36,595 bases of DNA from NCBI GenBank assembly GCA_050184225.1, contig JBFXAN010000053.1, forward strand, positions 1-36,595, read 5' to 3'. Of the stretch, positions 8,039 to 15,076 are shown in pieces. The stretch's first letter is position 1, and each line of letters starts with the position of its first letter. The position numbers and the translations under genes were made by a program. Origin of the DNA: JBFXAN01 sp050184225. Lineage in GTDB: Bacteria > Chloroflexota > Dehalococcoidia > CAUJGQ01. A model generated the notes under the pieces. It searched no databases, was not told the origin of the DNA, and was given only the letters and a program-made list of their open reading frames with translations.

Positions 8039-10009
8039 ATGACCCACACTATGACCGCAACTCCGAGCGCGAATGGAACCAAGTCGAACATCATCATCAT
8101 TGCGAGTCCTCGCGCACGGAACAAACCGGACAGCCCGCTACTCCGATTCGTGCGAGACTACGCAAACGTTCTCCGCGGATTCACCATCCACGCCACACAG
8201 GAAACCGGACGGTCTGTATTCAGCACGGGCATCTATCAAAAGGACGAAATTATTCTTCACCGAGGTGGAGCAGACGGCGGCATCGCCGAGCTAGCCGCAA
8301 TTGTCGCCAAGAGAGACTGTAAGGCCGTCATCCTCTTTCTAGAACCAGGTGATCCATGGTCTGATGCGGTAGAGAATCGAGCGCTTAAGCGTGTTTGTAT
8401 CCAGCAGAGAATTCGGCTGACCACAACATATCCAGCAGCCGTCAGATGGGTTACATACGAGGCAGCGGCATATCTTCCACCGAGTTCAGAAACTGACAGT
8501 CAATACGACTGGCGCCCTGTGAACTGGATGGAAGGAGTAGTAAACATAAAAGACCAGGGTGTACCGCTGGATTTGACGATAGAAGATCGTTCTCTTGCAT
8601 TAATATCACATGACCAGATGAAAATTGAAATGCTTAAATTCGTGAATAAACGCATAGACATACTTAAGATGCATCACCGAACAATAACCACTGGAACAAC
8701 AGGATGGCTTTTGAAGTTGGCATTTGCAGATCATTCGAATGAACCAAAACTGATCAATAGCATTAGAATATTGGGAAAGTATCCGCGTATAAGCAAAGTT
8801 GTGGCGGATATTCTCACAGAATTAGGCGAGAGTCCTTCTCCATATGAAGGTCTTGATGGCCTACTTCAAAGGCTAAGAAATCAGCTCAATATTCAACCTT
8901 GTCAGAAATTTTGTGAAAAGATCATGCCTTTGCCTTCGGGGCCAGAAGGTGGCGATATAATAATCGCAGAAGAAGTGCTCAGAAACAGGTGCCACAGTAT
9001 AGTATTCTTCCATGATCCACAAAGCTCTCATCCACACAGTGACGACATTCGATTACTAGAACATACCTGCCAGTTAAATAGCGTGTTTGCTGAATGTGTC
9101 AGTGATATGCACTCTGCTAACATCTGGGCTGCCGGCCTAGAAAAGGAAGTCGTTTCAATCGGTTCACCAAATCTAGCGCAAAGATTGCGTAGCGAGGCAG
9201 GATTATCGGAAGTTATCTTAATTGATAGCGATGACGACGAAGACTCGGAATCACTTGGACAAGCTTTAGCCCGATGTTGTGCAGCCTATATCAATCATTG
9301 TATAACGGAAATTTCCGAAGATGGGCGACCGGCGCGCATCGGCGTCTCATGGGGATGGGGCGCTCGGCAAGTTCTCGAAGAATTGCACTGGCTTCGGTCA
9401 GAGTCGTTGATCGAAGTACCGCTACGATTGTCTTCCAATGTTGTCTGGTCCCCAGTTATTGGCGTGATGGCGGCTCGCTTAACCAAGAGTGAAGCAGGTC
9501 TCATTGCCGATGCATTCGCGCGATTCTACGGCGGACGTGTGGAAGGTTTCTCCTGTGGCGCAGTACAGCTCGTTGAATCGATGTTACCAGAAGAAGTTGG
9601 CGATCTAATCGATCGTCTACATGATTCCGACATTGTCATCACAGCTGGTTCACCTTGGGGATCTGATGCAGCAATCTTTAGCGCTACTGGCTTGAAACCG
9701 GAGCACCTTCCTGACACGAATGATACCAAGGTTGCTGGTGTCATTTCGACACTCATTCTCGACACCAAAGGGGTCGAAGTACATCGGAAGTATTCCCTCG
9801 TTGGCCTGGATCTGCCCGGATTTCAGAAGGTCGCACAAAGCGGCAAGGTCATTGTGATCTGCGGCGGCATGCGCCGTCGCGCACTGGCACTTGCAGCAAT
9901 TCGTGCGAAGGTTGTTTCAGTCCTCGTGACTACGCGTCGAACTGCGGAATGGCTCGCCGAGCAGCTACTTCCGTCAGGTAGAACGCGGGTTGATCAGCCA
10001 TTAGATTGA
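8039..10009 (+). CDS. Double methylglyoxal-synthase-fold protein fused to a SorC-type sugar-binding domain
   Basis: The 656-residue protein has three parts. Residues 17-140 resemble methylglyoxal synthase (MgsA) but lack its catalytic residues. Residues 185-390 are a second MgsA-like domain with the E. coli set and spacing intact: His191-Asp192, Lys195, TGTTG 218-222, SGPEGGD with Asp306, Asp326, His333 and Asp336 (E. coli Asp71, Asp91, His98, Asp101). It has about 62 extra residues (230-292) before SGPEGGD. Residues 430-645 resemble the SorC/DeoR-family phosphosugar-binding domain (IGVSWGWG; VICGGMRRRALALAAIRA; SVLVTTRRTAEWLAE). No helix-turn-helix exists. MgsA makes methylglyoxal from DHAP; SorC domains bind phosphosugars. 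GGAGG precedes ATG 8039. GC is far below that of neighbours, suggesting transfer. Function is inferred, not known. Confidence 0.8.
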   Translation: MTHTMTATPSANGTKSNIIIIASPRARNKPDSPLLRFVRDYANVLRGFTIHATQETGRSVFSTGIYQKDEIILHRGGADGGIAELAAIVAKRDCKAVILFLEPGDPWSDAVENRALKRVCIQQRIRLTTTYPAAVRWVTYEAAAYLPPSSETDSQYDWRPVNWMEGVVNIKDQGVPLDLTIEDRSLALISHDQMKIEMLKFVNKRIDILKMHHRTITTGTTGWLLKLAFADHSNEPKLINSIRILGKYPRISKVVADILTELGESPSPYEGLDGLLQRLRNQLNIQPCQKFCEKIMPLPSGPEGGDIIIAEEVLRNRCHSIVFFHDPQSSHPHSDDIRLLEHTCQLNSVFAECVSDMHSANIWAAGLEKEVVSIGSPNLAQRLRSEAGLSEVILIDSDDDEDSESLGQALARCCAAYINHCITEISEDGRPARIGVSWGWGARQVLEELHWLRSESLIEVPLRLSSNVVWSPVIGVMAARLTKSEAGLIADAFARFYGGRVEGFSCGAVQLVESMLPEEVGDLIDRLHDSDIVITAGSPWGSDAAIFSATGLKPEHLPDTNDTKVAGVISTLILDTKGVEVHRKYSLVGLDLPGFQKVAQSGKVIVICGGMRRRALALAAIRAKVVSVLVTTRRTAEWLAEQLLPSGRTRVDQPLD

Positions 10010-10099
10010 TTACGACTTGGGTTGCACTCGGAGTTAGCAGGCTCGACTCCGTGGCGGGAGGAGTTCTGTGACGTTCACACATACTAACCCGAACCACTG

Positions 10100-10816
10100 T
10101 CAGTCGATCTGGGTCGGCCCCGCGTTGGGTCCGGTGACGGCACCGTTGCGCCGGTCGTAGCGGCCCTGGTCTGGGTCGGCGGGAGCCGCGATCTCCGTAA
10201 CCGGGGTCGTGCCGTCCAACGCCGGCCCCGGGTCGATCGCCTCGGCGATCCCGTGTTCGTTCAGGTGATAGTTGCTGTCGAAACGATTGATGATCTCGGC
10301 GGGTCGCAGCGACTCCCAATCGAGATCGTCGACCTCAGCCCGATCGGCGATCGTCGTCAGGATGCAGCGCTGCTCCGGTGCGCCTGTCACGGTGCGGAAG
10401 GTGGAATAGACATCCACCCGCACCTCGACAAGGCGGAGGTTGGGGATGTCAAACATGACCAACTCGCACAGCTTGGCGGCGACGCGCATGCCGGCATCGA
10501 GCGGGCTGGTCACTTCCTGCGATTGGCCGCCGACGATTCGGTACTCGCCCTCAGCATTGCAGGTGAGATGCGCCGAGTCCGGCCCGACGGCGACGAGGTC
10601 GGCGGTCTGAACGCCGTGCCAGAGCGAGGCAGGCGTCCCCTTCGGCACGCGCATCGTTCGCCAGCGCTCGATCTCCTGTTCGAGCAGCGCCCGGATCGCG
10701 CTGATGTCGCCCTTGGCGACCAATCCGCGCCAGTAGGTGTGCGCCCGCGTTTCCTGGAAGATGATATATGTCAGGATCAGTCCGAAAAGAACCAATCCGA
10801 GGACCGCCCATTGCAT
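10100..10816 (-). CDS. Membrane-anchored hypothetical protein
   Basis: The 238-residue protein starts with one hydrophobic helix (about 2-21, AVLGLVLFGLILTYIIF) followed by a helical segment rich in Arg and Glu (about 24-55). A predicted mixed alpha/beta domain runs to about residue 190, and the tail is Pro/Gly/Asp-rich and probably disordered. The single N-terminal helix suggests a membrane anchor or uncleaved signal. I do not recognise the family. It is the last gene of the minus-strand alaS-to-aroE series, about 100 bases after aroE, with GGAGGG upstream of ATG 10816. It ends convergently with the MGS/SorC fusion gene, with 90 bases of unremarkable sequence between. Confidence 0.65.
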   Translation of the reverse strand: MQWAVLGLVLFGLILTYIIFQETRAHTYWRGLVAKGDISAIRALLEQEIERWRTMRVPKGTPASLWHGVQTADLVAVGPDSAHLTCNAEGEYRIVGGQSQEVTSPLDAGMRVAAKLCELVMFDIPNLRLVEVRVDVYSTFRTVTGAPEQRCILTTIADRAEVDDLDWESLRPAEIINRFDSNYHLNEHGIAEAIDPGPALDGTTPVTEIAAPADPDQGRYDRRNGAVTGPNAGPTQID

Positions 10817-10920
10817 CGCCGGACCCGCCCTCCGCGCGTCGCACCCTCTCGCTCCAATGTCTGCTCATGCCGCGGTGCGACGCTGCTCCCTCTATCGTAG
10901 CGCGTTCCCGCTCTACCGCG

Positions 10921-11799
10921 TCATCGATCGTGACCCATCGCGTGGCGGGCTGCCTGAAACATCACGTCGAGCGGCGCATCTCGGCCGGTCCAGAGTGTGA
11001 ACGACGCCGCGCCCTGCCGCACCAGCATCGGCAGCCCGCCGAGCGTCCGGCAGCCGCGCGCCCGCGCGGCCGCGAGCAGTGGCGTCACGTCTGGGTTGGC
11101 GACGATGTCATAGACGAAAGCGGCCGGCGGTATCTCCGATGCGGCCAGCGGCGAATCGCCCGCATGCGCGCTTCCCGCCATGCCCAGCGATGTGCAATTG
11201 ACGATCAGGTCGCTCTGACGAACGGCATCGCCGGCAGAGCCGGCGGACACAGACAGGCGGGCGCCGTCGCTGTCGAGCGCCGCGACGAGCGCTTCGGAAC
11301 GCGCGGGTGTGCGATTGTGCAGGGCAATGCGCCGGGCGCCGCCGCGGAGGAGCGCGTAGACGACCGCCCGTGCCGCACCGCCGGCACCGAGTACGCAGAC
11401 GCCGGCGCCGGTCACGTCGAAGCCGCCCTCATGCCGGAGCGCGTCGAGAAATCCGGTGATGTCGGTGTTATGCCCGACCAGCCGGCCGCCATCGCGCACG
11501 ATCGTATTGACGGCGCCGGCTGTCGCCGCTTCCGTGGAGACTTCGTCGAGCAGGGGCGCCACTGCCTGTTTGTGCGGGACGGTCACGTTCGCGCCGCGGT
11601 GACCTTCGCCGCGGAGCGAGGCGACCCGCGCGCTTAGCGCCGCTTCCGGTGTATCCCAGGCTTCGTATCGGAAAGGCAATCCGAGGGCATCAAACCCCGC
11701 CTGCTGAAAAACCGGCGATACGGAGTGTCCGACCGGGTGCCCGATCAATCCGACGCGGTACGCGGCTTCCGGCCTGCTATTGCTGATACTGTTGGACAT
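10921..11799 (-). CDS. aroE: Shikimate dehydrogenase
   Basis: AroE reduces 3-dehydroshikimate to shikimate with NADPH in the aromatic amino acid pathway. The 292-residue protein has the N-terminal shikimate site GHPVGHSVSP, the block GANVTVPHK with catalytic Lys77, GAVNT, GHNTD with catalytic Asp113, and the nucleotide-binding GAGGAARAV. A basic NRT (HNRTPARSE) follows the second strand of the Rossmann fold, as expected for NADP preference. The length is normal. ATG 11799 overlaps the end of mltG by 23 bases, so the two are translated from one message. Confidence 0.95.
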   Translation of the reverse strand: MSNSISNSRPEAAYRVGLIGHPVGHSVSPVFQQAGFDALGLPFRYEAWDTPEAALSARVASLRGEGHRGANVTVPHKQAVAPLLDEVSTEAATAGAVNTIVRDGGRLVGHNTDITGFLDALRHEGGFDVTGAGVCVLGAGGAARAVVYALLRGGARRIALHNRTPARSEALVAALDSDGARLSVSAGSAGDAVRQSDLIVNCTSLGMAGSAHAGDSPLAASEIPPAAFVYDIVANPDVTPLLAAARARGCRTLGGLPMLVRQGAASFTLWTGRDAPLDVMFQAARHAMGHDR

Positions 11800-12838
11800 T
11801 GCGGTTGTGCTCGTCCAGCGTGCGGGCGAAGGCGTGGCTGCCGTCCGGTTTAGCGACGAAGTAGAGGAACTCCGTACCCGCCGGGCGAACCACGGCTTCG
11901 AGCGATGCCAGCCCCGGGCTCGCGATCGGTCCGGGCGGCAGTCCGCTGCTGACGTACGTGTTGAACGGAGAGTCGACCTTCAGGTCATCGACGGTCAGAT
12001 CGCGTTTCCACCAACCGTATTCCTCGACGCTGGCCGGGTCGGCCGTGATCGCGTATTGCGTGGTCGGATCGGCCTGAAGCAACATCTCGTCCTTGATCCG
12101 GTTCAAGTAGACGCTGGCGATCACCGGGCGTTCCGATGGTACTTGTGCCTCTCGTTCCACGATCGAGGCGAGGGTGACGGCCTGGTGAAGGCTGAGTCCC
12201 TGGTTCGCCGCCATCGCTTGCAGCTCCGGCGGGAACTTCTCGTTGAAGGTAGTCAGCAGCCGGGCAACGATGTCGTGCGCGGTGGCATTGACCCCGAAGA
12301 AATATGTGTCAGGAAAGAGATAGCCTTCCAGGGACGCCCCGGCAGGACGCTGGGCGAGAAACGGCGCGTTGTAGTCCGTGGCCTGCAGCGCGGATTCAAA
12401 GTCGGCAGCCGAGGCAATGCCCTTCCGCTCGAGGTGTTCGCCGACCTGTTCCCACCGCCACCCCTCCGGAATCGTCAGGACGAATTGGGGAACGGTCAGA
12501 TTTTCGCGCAGCCGGTCGATCACCACGGCCGTCGGCATGCCCTGGGTCAGCTCATACTCGCCCGCGCGCAGGTTCGACTCGACCCCCATCAGGCCGGCGA
12601 GCACGCCGAAGTGGGCCGCACTCCGAATCACACCGGCGCGTTCCAGCTTCGATGCGATCGCCGATGGGCTCTCGCCCTGTGTCACTTCCACGGCGATGGG
12701 ATCGGCGGAGACAGTAACGGCGCCGGTCGATGTGGAACTCTCGGAAACGGCGAAGTCGGCAGCTCGGTTGCTGATCACCCAGGTTGCACCGGCCAGCAAT
12801 ACCAAAATGCCGACGATGACCAGACTGATGCGGTCCAT
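11777..12838 (-). CDS. mltG: Endolytic murein transglycosylase MltG
   Basis: MltG (YceG) cuts nascent peptidoglycan strands at the outer face of the cytoplasmic membrane. The 353-residue protein has an N-terminal membrane helix (about 5-25), a LysM-like segment (VTQGESPSAIASKLERAG) and the YceG catalytic domain with EGYLFPDTYFF, ASIVEREAQ (the catalytic Glu), LLQADPTTQYA, SSGLPPGPIASPG and a C-terminal HAFARTLDEHNRNV. It lies between ruvX and aroE; the ruvX-mltG-aroE neighbourhood is common in bacteria and supports all three calls. It is 14 bases downstream of ruvX. Confidence 0.95.
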   Translation of the reverse strand: MDRISLVIVGILVLLAGATWVISNRAADFAVSESSTSTGAVTVSADPIAVEVTQGESPSAIASKLERAGVIRSAAHFGVLAGLMGVESNLRAGEYELTQGMPTAVVIDRLRENLTVPQFVLTIPEGWRWEQVGEHLERKGIASAADFESALQATDYNAPFLAQRPAGASLEGYLFPDTYFFGVNATAHDIVARLLTTFNEKFPPELQAMAANQGLSLHQAVTLASIVEREAQVPSERPVIASVYLNRIKDEMLLQADPTTQYAITADPASVEEYGWWKRDLTVDDLKVDSPFNTYVSSGLPPGPIASPGLASLEAVVRPAGTEFLYFVAKPDGSHAFARTLDEHNRNVQQYQQ

Positions 12839-12852
12839 TCGCGGGCAAACCC

Positions 12853-13290
12853 CTATTCAATCTCGGGTAGCGGGGGAAGTCCCCCGGTGATGCGGCTGTC
12901 GAGGAACGACTGGAGGATAATCGAGGCCGCGACCGCATCACGTTGGGCCTTTGCCTGTTTGCCACGTCTACCGGCGGCGCGCAGGTAATGATCCGCCTCG
13001 CGGCTGGAGAGCCGTTCGTCCCAGAGGACGACCTCGATCCCGGCACGCTCTCGCAGCTGATCGGCGAAGTGCTCGGCCACGTCAGCCTGTGGCCCGTGGC
13101 TGCCGTCGAGCGAGAGCGGGAGACCGACGACGATCCGCTGTGCGTCTTCGCGCCGGCAGAGATCGATCAGGGTGGCAATGTCGTCACCACGGCGTTCGTG
13201 CGCGCCGATCGGCAGTGCCAGCCGGCCGTCCGGGTCCGAGATCGCGAGGCCGATGCGACGCTCGCCGACATCCAGTCCAAGTGTTCGCAT
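12853..13290 (-). CDS. ruvX: Putative pre-16S rRNA nuclease / Holliday junction resolvase-like RuvX (YqgF)
   Basis: The 145-residue protein has the RNase H-like fold of YqgF: LGLDVGERRIGLAISD at the N-terminus (first catalytic Asp), IVVGLPLSLDG, VVLWDERLSSREAD (Glu in the second catalytic strand) and KAQRDAVAASIILQ with the third acidic residue. YqgF is implicated in 16S rRNA 5'-end maturation and in Holliday junction cleavage. ATG 13290 is preferred because the catalytic strand follows at once; an upstream in-frame ATG at 13341 would overlap the previous gene and add an unconserved extension. It lies 31 bases after the baseplate-J-like gene. Confidence 0.93.
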   Translation of the reverse strand: MRTLGLDVGERRIGLAISDPDGRLALPIGAHERRGDDIATLIDLCRREDAQRIVVGLPLSLDGSHGPQADVAEHFADQLRERAGIEVVLWDERLSSREADHYLRAAGRRGKQAKAQRDAVAASIILQSFLDSRITGGLPPLPEIE

Positions 13291-13321
13291 GTCGATATGG
13301 TAACAGACGGAGGCGATCCCG

Positions 13322-15076
13322 CTACGGCGGCGATGGGACAAAGGTGACCTCGATACGATCGGCGCGACGAGGCAGCCGCGGCACCCAACCAGGCGAGAGT
13401 TTCACCAGCGGCGGCACCGGCGAGTTCACGATGCCGCCGACAATCGCCTCCACACCCTTCTTGCTCTCGCCCGTCAGCGACTCTTCCAGCGCGGCTCGGT
13501 CGACGAACGGCGCCGTCAATGCCCGTGCCTCGATCGTCACCGGCAGACGATCGCTCTCCGGCTCCAATTCGCCGGTCCTGAGGACCGTCGTCGTGAACTG
13601 ATCTTCGAGCAGCATGGCATCCGGCGGAATCAACGGGCGGAACCGGCTGACGTAGAGCTGTTGCAGGTCGACATCCTCGGCGGTCAGAACGGACACCCGC
13701 CCGGTGACCTGCACGTCGGCATACTTGGCGGGGAAGTTCACCGCCGGAGACGGCTTCACTTCGATGATCTCGACGCGGGCGCTGGCGCCGAACACGGTCG
13801 ACGATTCGGCAAAGCGGAGCAAAAGGTCCTGAACGGCGGCGTCGATCAGGATCGGCTCGACAAACTGGCGAACGCCCTCGACATCTGCCTCGCTCACCAC
13901 CTGCGTCGGGGTATCCGTGCCCTTCTCACCCGGCGCCGGATTTGTCACCGCAACGCGGCCCGCGAGGTCGCCTTCGACCGTGACGATCGAGTTGGGCGGG
14001 ACATTGCCGGCGACGCCGGGTTGCTGGGCGAGCGCGACCACATCGCCGCTGGCGTTCGGACGCGGCAGATCCACGTCGTTCGCGACCGTAAAGCGGATAC
14101 CACCATTGGCAACGGCAACCGTGCCCTTGGGCACGACGAGCGGCGCATTCGTCCGATTTGTGAACCGCAACGCCACGGCGGCATGATCGGACGGAATCTG
14201 TGCGATACCGGTCGCCGCGCGGAAGATCGACCGCGTAACCAGTACCTCCCGTCGGCGCGCGGGTATGGTACCGGTTTCGACGTTGACGACCGTGGCCTGG
14301 CCATCGAGGACAATGTCGAATGTGTCCTGCCCGGCAGTCGCCGGCAGGAAGACCGTCACCTCTGCCTTGGGCAGGAACCAGAAGACGACCGCCGCCGCGC
14401 CGAGGAGGGTGGCGACCAAGACCATCAGCCCCACGATCGCACCGAGCGATGGCAGGGGAATCGTGAGCGGTCCGAGCCGGAGGCCGTCGCGGCCATAGGT
14501 ATGAAAGTTGACCCGGCGGAGGCTGCCGACCGCGGGGAGCGCCTCCTCGCGCGCGCGCAGGCGCAGAGCACGGGAGCGGGTAACGAGGATCAGGTCCTTA
14601 CCAGTCAGATCGAGATGACGCTGGAGGCGGCGCATCGAGAGCGCGCGCTGCAACTCACGGTTACCGCGGGCGGCGACGAGCGCTACCCGGGGAGACGGCG
14701 CGGAGTCAATCTTGCCGAAGATGGCGGGCAGGTCGTCATATCGATCGATCGCGACCGTGGCGAAGGCGCCGCCCGCGAGAAAGGCGCGGGCATGCGCATC
14801 CTCGTCGGCAAACTCCTCGGCGTCAAGATCGTCGTCAGACAGCGGCTGCTCGTCAGGCGACAGTGGCTCATCGTGAATCGACCGCGACCGGCCCGGACGC
14901 CGGCTGTTGAGCTCAAAGCCGGGTGGCATGAACGACAGCGGTTCCGGCGGCGTGGAGCTGCCGTTGACAGACGCCGGCTTTCGGTCGCCGGCCTGCTTCG
15001 AATCGGCACCGCTATCTTCCGTCACATCGGACTGTGCCGAGGATGGAGCGGGTTGCTGCTCGGGTGAGTCATCCAC
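13322..15076 (-). CDS. Membrane-anchored baseplate J/gp47-like protein
   Basis: The 584-residue protein has an acidic, Pro/Ser-rich disordered cytoplasmic region (1-100), a small alpha/beta segment (about 105-200), one transmembrane helix (about 210-235) and a large presumably extracytoplasmic part. This part (about 290-560) contains the pattern FTNRTNAPLVVPKGTV, FTVANDVDLP and PGVAGNVPPNSIV, which resembles the baseplate J/gp47 domain of contractile phage tails. Chloroflexota are known to carry stand-alone membrane proteins with this domain, whose function is unknown. No other phage tail genes are present. The gene starts inside the last 8 bases of alaS, so it is coupled to it, and ruvX follows. 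Confidence 0.75.
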   Translation of the reverse strand: MDDSPEQQPAPSSAQSDVTEDSGADSKQAGDRKPASVNGSSTPPEPLSFMPPGFELNSRRPGRSRSIHDEPLSPDEQPLSDDDLDAEEFADEDAHARAFLAGGAFATVAIDRYDDLPAIFGKIDSAPSPRVALVAARGNRELQRALSMRRLQRHLDLTGKDLILVTRSRALRLRAREEALPAVGSLRRVNFHTYGRDGLRLGPLTIPLPSLGAIVGLMVLVATLLGAAAVVFWFLPKAEVTVFLPATAGQDTFDIVLDGQATVVNVETGTIPARRREVLVTRSIFRAATGIAQIPSDHAAVALRFTNRTNAPLVVPKGTVAVANGGIRFTVANDVDLPRPNASGDVVALAQQPGVAGNVPPNSIVTVEGDLAGRVAVTNPAPGEKGTDTPTQVVSEADVEGVRQFVEPILIDAAVQDLLLRFAESSTVFGASARVEIIEVKPSPAVNFPAKYADVQVTGRVSVLTAEDVDLQQLYVSRFRPLIPPDAMLLEDQFTTTVLRTGELEPESDRLPVTIEARALTAPFVDRAALEESLTGESKKGVEAIVGGIVNSPVPPLVKLSPGWVPRLPRRADRIEVTFVPSPP

